Of a stretch of 64,000 nt of DNA, positions 34,057 to 42,763 are shown piece after piece. Each line of letters begins with the position of its first letter. Position 1 is the first letter of the stretch. The position numbers and the translations under genes were made by a program. The DNA comes from Amycolatopsis japonica. Its GTDB lineage: Bacteria; Actinomycetota; Actinomycetes; Mycobacteriales; Pseudonocardiaceae. The notes under the pieces are model-generated. The model had not been told where the DNA came from. It ran no database searches and was given only the letters and a program-made list of their open reading frames with translations. The stretch spans positions 1,054,001 through 1,118,000 of the forward strand of contig NZ_CP008953.1 in the NCBI RefSeq assembly GCF_000732925.1, in the 5' to 3' direction.

Positions 34057-35265
34057 TTACTTCAGCTCCGCGCTCGTCTTGCCCAGGATCCGGCGCGCCA
34101 CGATCAGCTGCTGGATCTGTTGCGTGCCTTCGAAGATGTCCAGGATCTTCGCGTCCCGGCTCCACTTCTCCAGCAGCGATTCCTCGGTGTAGCCCAAGGT
34201 TCCGGCCAGCTCGACGCATTTCAGCGTGATCTCGACGACCGACCGGCCGGCCTTCGCCTTGGCCATCGAGGCCTGCAGCGAGTTCGGCTTGCGGTTGTCG
34301 GCCATCCACGCCGACTCCATGGTCAGCAGGTACGCCGCTTCGTAGTCCGCCTCCAGCTGCAGGAACGTGGCGGCCGCCGCGTGCTGGCTGTGGACGGGCT
34401 TGTCGTAGTCGATGGTCACCCCGGCGTCGGTGAGGATCTTCCGGGTCTCCTCCAGCGCCGCGCGGGCGACACCGATGGCCATCGCGGCGACCAGCGGGCG
34501 GGTGTTGTCGAAGGTCTGCATGACCCCCGCGAAACCCTTGGCGGTGTCGATCTCCGGCGTACCGAGGAGATTCTCCTTCGGCACGCGGACGTTCTCGAAG
34601 CGCAGCACGGCGGTGTCGGAGGCGCGGATGCCGAGTTTGTGCTCGACGCGCACCACCTCGAAGCCGGGCGTGCCCTTCTCGACGACGAACGATTTGATCG
34701 CCGCGCGGCCCTTCGTCTTGTCCAGGGTGGCCCAGACGACGACGGCGTCGGCGCGCTCGCCCGCGGTCACGAAGATCTTCTCGCCGTTGATCACGTACTC
34801 GTCGCCGTCGAGACGCGCGGTCGCGGTGATCGCGGCGGAGTCCGAGCCGCAGTCCGGTTCGGTGATCGCCATCGCGGCCCACAGCCCGGAGAACTTCTTG
34901 AGCTGCTCGTCGGTGGCGACCGAGCCGATGGCGGCGTTGCCGAGCCCTTGGCGCGGCATGGACAGCAGCAGACCGACGTCGCCCCAGCACATCTCGATCG
35001 TGCCGAGCACGATGTTGAGGTTGGAACCGTTGCGGTTGCCCGGTTTCTCGTTCTTCTCGGACCGGCGGACCCCCGCCGCGCCCGCGCCGCCCTCGCCGGA
35101 GGAGTTCAGCCCGTCCAGCAGCGCGGCGAACATGTCGAGTTCGGCCGGGTAGGTGTGCTCGGCGCGGTCGTACTTGCGCGAGATCGGCCGGAACACTTCG
35201 GCCGCGGCCTGGTACGCCTGGTTGATCAGGGTGCCGGCCTTCTTCGGAACCTCAAGGTTGATCAT
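34057..35265 (-). CDS. Acyl-CoA dehydrogenase (FadE23-like)
   Basis: A 402-residue flavoenzyme. Start MINLEVPKKAGTLINQAYQAAAEVFRPISRKYDRAEHTYPAELDMFAALLDGLN strongly recalls mycobacterial FadE23, and its partner upstream recalls FadE24. The flavin strand AMAITEPDCGSDSAAITATARLDGDEYVINGEKIFVT is at about 135-170 and the C-domain closes with LEKWSRDAKILDIFEGTQQIQQLIVARRIL, Glu in EGTQQ. Residues 55-85 hold an extra loop (SSGEGGAGAAGVRRSEKNEKPGNRNGS). It oxidises an acyl-CoA of unknown chain. It follows its partner by 17 bp, so both are one operon; the two may act as a heteromer like other paired FadEs. Confidence 0.88.
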   Translation of the reverse strand: MINLEVPKKAGTLINQAYQAAAEVFRPISRKYDRAEHTYPAELDMFAALLDGLNSSGEGGAGAAGVRRSEKNEKPGNRNGSNLNIVLGTIEMCWGDVGLLLSMPRQGLGNAAIGSVATDEQLKKFSGLWAAMAITEPDCGSDSAAITATARLDGDEYVINGEKIFVTAGERADAVVVWATLDKTKGRAAIKSFVVEKGTPGFEVVRVEHKLGIRASDTAVLRFENVRVPKENLLGTPEIDTAKGFAGVMQTFDNTRPLVAAMAIGVARAALEETRKILTDAGVTIDYDKPVHSQHAAAATFLQLEADYEAAYLLTMESAWMADNRKPNSLQASMAKAKAGRSVVEITLKCVELAGTLGYTEESLLEKWSRDAKILDIFEGTQQIQQLIVARRILGKTSAELK

Positions 35266-35282
35266 GATTGCCTTTCAAAGTC

Positions 35283-36605
35283 CTAGAGGAGGACGGCGCC
35301 TTCCATCACGCCGATCGCACGGAGGTCGCGGTACCAGCGCTCGACCGGGTGCTCCTTGACGAACCCGTGTCCGCCGAGCAGCTGCACCCCGGCGCTGCCG
35401 ATCTGCATTCCCTTGTCGGTGGCCAGTTTCCGGGCCAGCGCGACCTCGCGGGCGTACGGCTTGCCCTGTTCGGCGCGGGCGGCGGCGCGGAGCGCGACCA
35501 GCCGCAGTCCTTCCAGCTCGATGGCGATGTCGGCCACCGAGAACGCGACGGCCTGCCGGTGGCTCACCGGTTCGCCGAACGCCTTGCGCTCGTTGACATA
35601 CGGCACCACGTAGTCGAGGACGGCCTTCGCGGTCCCGGCGGCCAGCGCGGCCCAGCCGAGGCGCGAGAGCCGGACGACCTCGGTGAAGACCTCGGCCTTG
35701 CCGCCGCCGAGCAGTGCTCCGGCGGGCAGGGCGACCTTCTCCAGGTGCAGTTTCCCGGTCGCCGCGCCGCGCAGGCCCATCGCCGGTTCGGACTCGATGG
35801 TGACGCCGGAGTTCGAAGACTCGACGAGGAACAGCGCCGGGCCACGGCCTTCGAGATCGGCCGACACGATGAACAGCTCGGCGTCCGCGGCCCGCGGGAC
35901 CAGCGACTTCACGCCGTCGAGCTGGTAGCCCTTCGGCGTGCGGCGGGCCTTCGTGGCGGGCTTGAACGGGTCGAACAGCGCGGTGCGCTCCTGCAGCGCG
36001 AGCGCCGCGGCCGGGACGTTCTCGCCGACGAACGCGGGTAGGTAATCCGCCTGCTGCTGCTCGTCGCCGTAGGACACCAGCGCGGTGCTGACCGCGGACG
36101 GCGCGAGCACCGCGACCGCGAGCCCCAGATCGCCGTGCGCGAGGGCCTCGGCGACCAGCGCGTTAGTGACCACCGACCGCTCGGTGCCGACGCCGCCCAG
36201 CTCCTCGGGGATGCCGACGAGCGTGATGCCGAGTTCGGCGGCGCGGCTCAGCAGACCCTCGGGGGCCTGGAGCTTCGCGTCGGCGTCGGCCGCGGCGGGC
36301 CGCAGCTGCTCGGCCGCGAACTCCGTCACGGTCTCGACGATGAGCTGCTGATCCTCACTCGGGGTGAGGTCGAACAGTCCCGTGTCCTCGGCCGACGCGA
36401 GCCGCGCGGGCTTGCCGAGCTTCTGGGCGGATTTGAAGGTCCGTCCCGCCGCGCCCGCGACCCGGAAGCCGTTGCGCGTCCCGGCACTGACCAGGTTCTG
36501 CACGGGCTTCCGAAGTCCGGCCCGTTCAATGACCTTGCTCCCGGCCAGCCGGGTGAGCGCGGACAGGCCAAGGCCCATCGCGTCTCGTTTCCTAGGCGCA
36601 CCCAC
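35283..36605 (-). CDS. Acyl-CoA dehydrogenase (FadE24-like)
   Basis: A 440-residue acyl-CoA dehydrogenase-fold protein with an N-terminal extension of about 60 residues (LTRLAGSKVIERAGLRKPVQNLVSAGTRNGFRVAGAAGRTFKSAQKLGKPAR) before the usual start at DLTPSEDQQLIVETVTEFAAEQLRPAA. The middle has AALALQERTALFDP where the canonical FAD-binding strand (TEP-GSD) would lie, so that motif is changed; the C-domain has GGHGFVKEHPVERWYRDLRAIGVMEGAVLL but the Glu of EGT is replaced (MEGAV keeps a Glu). Such pairs of one canonical and one degenerate subunit are known for mycobacterial FadEs. GTG at 36605 behind GGGAGA; ATG at 36578 is possible. Confidence 0.85.
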   Translation of the reverse strand: MGAPRKRDAMGLGLSALTRLAGSKVIERAGLRKPVQNLVSAGTRNGFRVAGAAGRTFKSAQKLGKPARLASAEDTGLFDLTPSEDQQLIVETVTEFAAEQLRPAAADADAKLQAPEGLLSRAAELGITLVGIPEELGGVGTERSVVTNALVAEALAHGDLGLAVAVLAPSAVSTALVSYGDEQQQADYLPAFVGENVPAAALALQERTALFDPFKPATKARRTPKGYQLDGVKSLVPRAADAELFIVSADLEGRGPALFLVESSNSGVTIESEPAMGLRGAATGKLHLEKVALPAGALLGGGKAEVFTEVVRLSRLGWAALAAGTAKAVLDYVVPYVNERKAFGEPVSHRQAVAFSVADIAIELEGLRLVALRAAARAEQGKPYAREVALARKLATDKGMQIGSAGVQLLGGHGFVKEHPVERWYRDLRAIGVMEGAVLL

Positions 36606-36627
36606 GGTGAGTCTCCCTGCCTCGCTT

Positions 36628-36645
36628 ACCTACTCGTGAGTAGGT
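36628..36645. promoter_or_regulatory. Operator-like palindrome before the acyl-CoA dehydrogenase pair
   Basis: ACCTACTC-GT-GAGTAGGT, a perfect 8-bp inverted repeat, 23 bp before the start of the FadE24-like gene. The length and shape are those of TetR-family operators for fatty-acid genes. The regulator is not known; the double-TetR protein at 37952 is a candidate only by proximity. Confidence 0.6.
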
Positions 36646-36688
36646 TAACTCCCCTCGGGCGGATGCGCTACCACGGGGGAGGCGAACG

Positions 36689-37942
36689 TCACGCCGATGA
36701 GTGATTCCGGGGGTGGAGGAGTCCCGGATTACTCACGAGCTTGCGCCTCTCGAACAGCACCAGTGCGACCGCGGCCACCGCCACGACGCCGACCAGCACG
36801 ATCGCCGGCACCAGTTCCAGCACCGGCGTCGCTGCCAGCAGGACCACCGCGAGCACCAGCCGTTGCCCGTTCCATGAGCCCAAGTTCCGCTTCCGCAGCC
36901 CGCTCAACGCGATCAGATAGAGCGCGAGCCCGCCGGTCAGCGCCCAGATCGGTGTCCCGTGCAGACCGTCGGAAAGGCTGTGGTGCTCGGTGTCGGACAC
37001 GTACAGCAGCGACTTCTTCAGCCCCAGCGCCACGAGCACGATCCCGGCGATGAGCGGGAGGTGCAGGAACGTGTACGTGTCCGTCCCGATCCGCACCCGC
37101 TCGACGCCGTCGGCGCGTTTCAGGTTGTGTTCGGAAACGTGGGCGACGACGGCGAAGTACATCCACCACATCGCCGAGGCGAGCGTGAGCCCGAAGACGG
37201 CGGCCAGCGTGATCGGCCAGGACATGGGGTACGAGCTGATCCCGATGCCGATCGCCACGATCGACTCGCCGAGCGCGATGATCACGATCAGCCCGAATCG
37301 CTCGGCGAAATGGCCGGGCTGGTGCAGCCGCCAGTCCGAGGAGCGGGTCCGGAAGACGTTGACGTAGTCGGCGAGCAGCGCGACCGCCCAGATACCGAGC
37401 TGCACCCAGCCCGAGAAGAACGCCGCGACGGTCAGCAGCGTGACGCTCGGCAGCAGTCCGACGAACATCTTCAGGACGACCTTGCGCAGCTCCGGATCGG
37501 TCCGGGCGGCGCCGAAGTACGCGGTGAGATGCAGCAGCCGCACGAGGAAGTAGCAGCCGACGAACATCAGCGGCGCGTACAGGCCGCCGGGCAGGTCGGT
37601 GAACGCCTCCGGGATGGTCAGCGAGACCAGGAACATCGTCCCCATCGCGGCGAACATCGCGAGCTGGGCGATACCGCGGTCGACGTGCAGGGTGTTGGCC
37701 AGCCAGGCGTAGGCGCACCAGCACCACCAGAGCACGGCGATCATCGCCACGCCCTGTCCGATGCCGAGCGGGCTGAGGTGATCGGCCATCAGCTGCGTGG
37801 TCTGGGTGATGGCGTAGACGAAGACCAGGTCGAAGAAGAGCTCCAGCGTGGTGACCTTGTGGTCTTCGTCCCGGGTCACCAGATGCAGGCCGCGTTTCGT
37901 GGGCACGCCGCATATCGTGCACCGCCTGCCTTTGCGGGACAC
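36689..37942 (-). CDS. LtrA-family membrane protein
   Basis: A 417-residue integral membrane protein with about eleven hydrophobic segments. The LtrA (low temperature requirement) family signs are HKVTTLELFFDLVFVYAITQTTQLMADHLS near residue 28, WWCWCAYAWLANTLH near 70, and HFAERFGLIVIIALGESIVAIG near 210 (conserved E-R-x-G-L...G-E-S). The role in other bacteria is only described by a cold-growth phenotype. The N-terminus has CTIC, then a likely second start at GVPTKRG; I keep the GTG at 37942 because it fits the frame, but the true start may be 12 codons later. It follows the double-TetR gene by 9 bp and so may be co-transcribed with it. Confidence 0.85.
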   Translation of the reverse strand: MSRKGRRCTICGVPTKRGLHLVTRDEDHKVTTLELFFDLVFVYAITQTTQLMADHLSPLGIGQGVAMIAVLWWCWCAYAWLANTLHVDRGIAQLAMFAAMGTMFLVSLTIPEAFTDLPGGLYAPLMFVGCYFLVRLLHLTAYFGAARTDPELRKVVLKMFVGLLPSVTLLTVAAFFSGWVQLGIWAVALLADYVNVFRTRSSDWRLHQPGHFAERFGLIVIIALGESIVAIGIGISSYPMSWPITLAAVFGLTLASAMWWMYFAVVAHVSEHNLKRADGVERVRIGTDTYTFLHLPLIAGIVLVALGLKKSLLYVSDTEHHSLSDGLHGTPIWALTGGLALYLIALSGLRKRNLGSWNGQRLVLAVVLLAATPVLELVPAIVLVGVVAVAAVALVLFERRKLVSNPGLLHPRNHSSA

Positions 37943-37951
37943 GTGAGTTTG

Positions 37952-39139
37952 CTAAGAGCTGACTTTCAGGACGGCGTGCGTCAGCGCGGTCAGCTCGGCC
38001 TCGATGTTCGGGCGGCCGTTGACCCGCCGGGTGCGCGCGAGGTCGTTCGCGATGGTCAGCGCCGCGTGCACGGTGATCTTCACTTCGCGCAGGCTCAGTT
38101 CCGGGTGGACTTCCGACGTCAGCGCGATCCAGCGCGCGACGTAGTCACGCTGGACCCGGATCAGGTCCGCCTTGTCGCGTTCCGGCAGCTCCATGGGGCT
38201 GCCGGAGAAGGACACCAGCAGCTCGGGCGTGCGCAGCAGGGTGTGCACATAGGACGCCGCCAGCCTGCGGAGCGCGTCGCGTTCGTCGTCGGTGCGCAGC
38301 GCGCGTTCCGCGGCGAGTGCCAGCCGGTCGGCCGCTCGATGCCCGATCGCCACCATCAGCGCGGCCTTGCTGGGGAAGTGCCGGTACACGCTGGGACCGG
38401 CGATCCCGGCGGCCGCGCCGATCTCCTCCATGCTCACCGAGCGGAAACCGCGTTGCCCGAACAGCTCGGTCGCGGCGGCGAGGATCTGCTCGCGGCGGGA
38501 CGGCTCACCGAGCGCCATCGACGGCGTCTCCTCCGGCGTCTCCTCGGGTTCGGGGAGTGTGACATGCAGCACCGACTCCGCCAGCTGCACGAGGATCTGC
38601 GCGAAGCGTTTCTTCGCCACGGACGTGTGATGCACGGAGACACTGCCGAACACGCTCAGCCCCGCCCAGCACAGCAGCTCGGCGTCGTCGGCGGTCAGTT
38701 CCGGACGCAACGCGCGCAGCGCCTTGGACCACGCTTCGAGCACCGCGCCGGACCGGCGGCGGATCTCGCGCCGTTCCTCCCGGGGCAGATGCCTGCCCTC
38801 CCAGCGCCACAGCGCGGCGACCTCACGTCGCTCCACCGCCTGTGCGGCGAGGGTGCCCAACAGGGCGTTGACCTGGGCGGGAACGGGAAGACCGTCGGCG
38901 AGCGTCTCGGTGGTGGCCGCCTCCATGTCGTCGATGCCGGACAGCACGACGTAGGACAGCACCGCCTGCTTGTCCGCGAAATGCCGGTACAGCGCGGGCC
39001 CGGTGATCCCGGCCGCGGCGGCGATGTCGTTGATGCCGACGCCGTGGAACCCGCGGGCGCGAAAGAGCTCCGCGGCGAGGCCTGCCAGCTGGGCCTTGCG
39101 GTCGCGCGGTCGGGGTGAACGCTCGGTCGGGTGATCCAT
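37952..39139 (-). CDS. Double TetR-type regulator (two fused TetR proteins)
   Basis: A 395-residue chain with two complete TetR units. Unit 1 (about 1-195): helix-turn-helix RKAQLAGLAAELFRARGFHGVGINDIAAAAGITGPALYRHFADKQAV. Unit 2 (about 205-395): SRREQILAAATELFGQRGFRSVSMEEIGAAAGIAGPSVYRHFPSKAAL. They are joined by an acidic Pro/Glu linker (LPEPEETPEETPSMALG). Most TetR proteins are 200-residue homodimers; a fused tandem would bind as one chain. It is divergent from the fadA-fadB operon and probably controls it; a GTTA-N8-TAGC pattern lies in between. The ATG at 39139 is the best start; an upstream one at 39172 is possible. Confidence 0.88.
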   Translation of the reverse strand: MDHPTERSPRPRDRKAQLAGLAAELFRARGFHGVGINDIAAAAGITGPALYRHFADKQAVLSYVVLSGIDDMEAATTETLADGLPVPAQVNALLGTLAAQAVERREVAALWRWEGRHLPREERREIRRRSGAVLEAWSKALRALRPELTADDAELLCWAGLSVFGSVSVHHTSVAKKRFAQILVQLAESVLHVTLPEPEETPEETPSMALGEPSRREQILAAATELFGQRGFRSVSMEEIGAAAGIAGPSVYRHFPSKAALMVAIGHRAADRLALAAERALRTDDERDALRRLAASYVHTLLRTPELLVSFSGSPMELPERDKADLIRVQRDYVARWIALTSEVHPELSLREVKITVHAALTIANDLARTRRVNGRPNIEAELTALTHAVLKVSS

Positions 39140-39181
39140 AGGTGAACCCACGATAGCGCCGGTTGCGTGCATCGCAACCCA

Positions 39182-39242
39182 TTGACACCATGGGGTTATC
39201 GCGGTTTATGTTAATCGGCATTAGCATGGCTACTGGCCGGTA
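39182..39242 (+). promoter_or_regulatory. Shared upstream region of fadA and the double-TetR gene
   Basis: TTGACA at 39182-39187 with TATGTT at 39207-39212 (19-bp spacer) is the best -35/-10 pair for fadA. Overlapping its end, GTTAATCGGCATTAGC (39210-39225) has the GTTA-N8-TA(A/G)C pattern of the operators at 23443 and 24469, and TACTGGCCGGTA (39231-39242) repeats the 12-mer palindrome at 16717. Which protein binds is not determined. Confidence 0.45.
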
Positions 39243-39284
39243 CGTTTGATCCTGATACAGCGCCGTACGCGGAGGAGTTTTTCT

Positions 39285-40496
<1,212 letters not shown>

Positions 40497-40506
40497 GGAA
40501 GAGACA

Positions 40507-42678
40507 ATGACTGAAGCGAAGACCATCCGCTGGGAGCAGGACGCCGACGGCATCGTCGTGCTCACCCTGGACGACCCGAAGCAGTCCGCCAACACGATGA
40601 ACGCCGACTTCCGCGAGTCGCTCGGCGTCGTCGTGGACCGCCTGGAGGCGGAGAAGGACAACATCACCGGTGTCGTCCTCACCTCGGCCAAGAAGACCTT
40701 CTTCGCCGGTGGCGACCTCAACGACCTGATCCAGGCCAAGCCGGAGCACGCCGCCGAGATCACCCAGAGCAGCTCCCTGATGAAGGGCCAGATGCGCCGG
40801 CTCGAGCAGCTGGGCAAGCCGGTCGTGGCCGCCATCAACGGCGCCGCGCTCGGTGGCGGCCTCGAACTCGCGCTCGCGACGCACCACCGCATCGCGGCCG
40901 ACGTCAAGGGCAGCCAGATCGGCCTCCCCGAGGTCACCCTCGGCCTGCTTCCCGGCGGCGGTGGCGTGGTCCGCACCGTGCGCCTGCTGGGCATCCAGAG
41001 CGCGCTGCTGAACGTGCTGCTGCAGGGCCAGCGTCACCGCCCGGCCAAGGCCAAGGAGCTCGGCCTCGTGCACGAGCTCGTCGGCACCGTCGAGGAACTG
41101 GTCCCGGCCGCGAAGGCGTGGATCAAGGCCAACCCCGAGGGCGGCGTGCAGCCGTGGGACGTCAAGGGCTACAAGATCCCGGGCGGCACCCCGTCGAACC
41201 CGAGCTTCGCGGCGAACCTGCCCGCGTTCCCGGCGAACCTGCGCAAGCAGATCAAGGGCGCCAACATGCCGGCCCCGCGGGCGATCCTGGCCGCGGCCAT
41301 CGAGGGCTCGCAGGTCGACTTCGACACCGCGATCACCGTCGAGACCCGCTACTTCATCAGTCTCGCCACCGGCCAGGTCTCGAAGAACATGACGAAGGCG
41401 TTCTTCTTCGACCTGCAGAGCATCAACTCCGGTGGCTCCCGTCCGGACGGCTTCGAGAAGTACACCGCCAAGAAGGTCGGCGTCGTCGGCGCGGGCATGA
41501 TGGGCGCCGCGATCGCGTACGTCTCGGCGAAGGCCGGCATCGACGTCGTGCTCAAGGACGTCACCCTCGAAGGCGCCGAAAAGGGCAAGGGCTACGCGGT
41601 CAAGCTGGAGGAGAAGGCGCTCTCCCGCGGTAAGACCACGCAGGAGAAGTCCGACGCGCTGCTCGCCAAGATCAAGCCGACCGACAAGGCGGAGGACTTC
41701 GCCGGCGTCGACTTCGTGATCGAGGCCGTCTTCGAGAGCGTCGAGCTGAAGCACAAGGTGTTCCAGGAGATCGAGGGCATCGTCAACCCCGACGCCGTGC
41801 TCGGTTCCAACACCTCCACGCTGCCGATCACCGCGCTCGCCGAGGGCGTCCAGCGGACCGAGGACTTCATCGGGATCCACTTCTTCTCGCCGGTGGACAA
41901 GATGCCGCTGGTCGAGATCATCTGCGGTGAGAAGACCTCGCCCGCCACGCTGGCGAAGGTCTTCGACTACACCCTGCAGATCAAGAAGACCCCGATCGTC
42001 GTCAACGACAGCCGCGGCTTCTTCACCTCGCGCGTCATCGGCACGTTCCTCAACGAGGCCGTGGCCGCGCTGGGCGAGGGTGTCGAGCCGGCGTCGATCG
42101 AGCAGGCCGGTTCGCAGGCCGGGTACCCGGCCCCGCCGCTGCAGCTGATGGACGAGCTGACCCTGACGCTGCCGCGCAAGATCCGCAAGGAGACCCGCGA
42201 AGCGATCGAGGCCGCCGGCGGCACCTGGAACGCGCACGCGTCCGAGGGCGTCATCGACCGGATGGTGGAGGAGTTCGACCGCAAGGGTCGTTCCACCGGT
42301 TCGGGCTTCTACGACTACGACGAGTCGGGCAAGCGGACCGGTCTCTGGCCGGGCCTGCGCGACGCGTTCAAGTCGGGCAGCGCCGAGGTTCCCTTCGAGG
42401 ACCTCAAGGAGCGCATGCTGTTCGCCGAGGCGCTCGAGACCGTGAAGTGCTTCGACGAAGGCGTGCTCACCACCGTCGCCGACGCCAACATCGGCTCGAT
42501 CTTCGGTATCGGCTTCCCGGCGTGGACCGGTGGTGTCATCCAGTACATCAACCAGTACGAGGGTGGACTGCAGGGCTTCGTCGACCGCGCGCGTGAGCTC
42601 GCGGAGCGCTACGGCGACCACTTCACCCCGCCCGCTTCGCTGGTCGAGAAGGCCGCGAAGGGCGAGATCTACGAATAA
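40507..42678 (+). CDS. fadB: Trifunctional fatty-acid oxidation enzyme (enoyl-CoA hydratase/3-hydroxyacyl-CoA dehydrogenase)
   Basis: A 723-residue bifunctional enzyme. Residues 1-300 are the crotonase-type hydratase (LTSAKKTFFAGGDLNDLI; AAINGAALGGGLELALATHHRIAADVKG; LPEVTLGLLPGGGGVVRTVRLLG, with the two Glu of the active site in LGGGLELA and GLPEVTLG). Residues 315-500 are the NAD-binding part of 3-hydroxyacyl-CoA dehydrogenase (KKVGVVGAGMMGAAIAYVSAKAG), followed by GIHFFSPVDKMPLVEIICG and the C-terminal helical domain. It follows fadA by 10 bp with GAGGAAGAG. It turns enoyl-CoA into 3-ketoacyl-CoA, which FadA then splits. Confidence 0.96.
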   Translation: MTEAKTIRWEQDADGIVVLTLDDPKQSANTMNADFRESLGVVVDRLEAEKDNITGVVLTSAKKTFFAGGDLNDLIQAKPEHAAEITQSSSLMKGQMRRLEQLGKPVVAAINGAALGGGLELALATHHRIAADVKGSQIGLPEVTLGLLPGGGGVVRTVRLLGIQSALLNVLLQGQRHRPAKAKELGLVHELVGTVEELVPAAKAWIKANPEGGVQPWDVKGYKIPGGTPSNPSFAANLPAFPANLRKQIKGANMPAPRAILAAAIEGSQVDFDTAITVETRYFISLATGQVSKNMTKAFFFDLQSINSGGSRPDGFEKYTAKKVGVVGAGMMGAAIAYVSAKAGIDVVLKDVTLEGAEKGKGYAVKLEEKALSRGKTTQEKSDALLAKIKPTDKAEDFAGVDFVIEAVFESVELKHKVFQEIEGIVNPDAVLGSNTSTLPITALAEGVQRTEDFIGIHFFSPVDKMPLVEIICGEKTSPATLAKVFDYTLQIKKTPIVVNDSRGFFTSRVIGTFLNEAVAALGEGVEPASIEQAGSQAGYPAPPLQLMDELTLTLPRKIRKETREAIEAAGGTWNAHASEGVIDRMVEEFDRKGRSTGSGFYDYDESGKRTGLWPGLRDAFKSGSAEVPFEDLKERMLFAEALETVKCFDEGVLTTVADANIGSIFGIGFPAWTGGVIQYINQYEGGLQGFVDRARELAERYGDHFTPPASLVEKAAKGEIYE

Positions 42679-42705
42679 GGCCGCTTCGCCCGCTTAACGT
42701 GCTAG

Positions 42706-42748
42706 GAACGGTCCTTTCCTTGCGAATTTCGCAAGGAAAGGACCGTTC
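42706..42748. terminator. 21-bp hairpin, GGTCCTTTCCTTGC family
   Basis: Arms 42706-42726 and 42728-42748 are perfectly complementary around a single T. It lies between the convergent fadB and MMPL genes, 27 bp past the first stop and 15 bp before the second. Shares GGTCCTTTCCTTGCGAA with the hairpin at 6772. In RNA the centre would open to a small loop. Confidence 0.78.
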
Positions 42749-42763
42749 ATTGCATCCGGGGGA

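Noticed and set aside
37952..39139. Double-TetR gene as two separate genes or a frameshift
   Set aside because: The reading frame is continuous with a plausible linker and no internal ribosome site, so a true fusion is the simpler reading.
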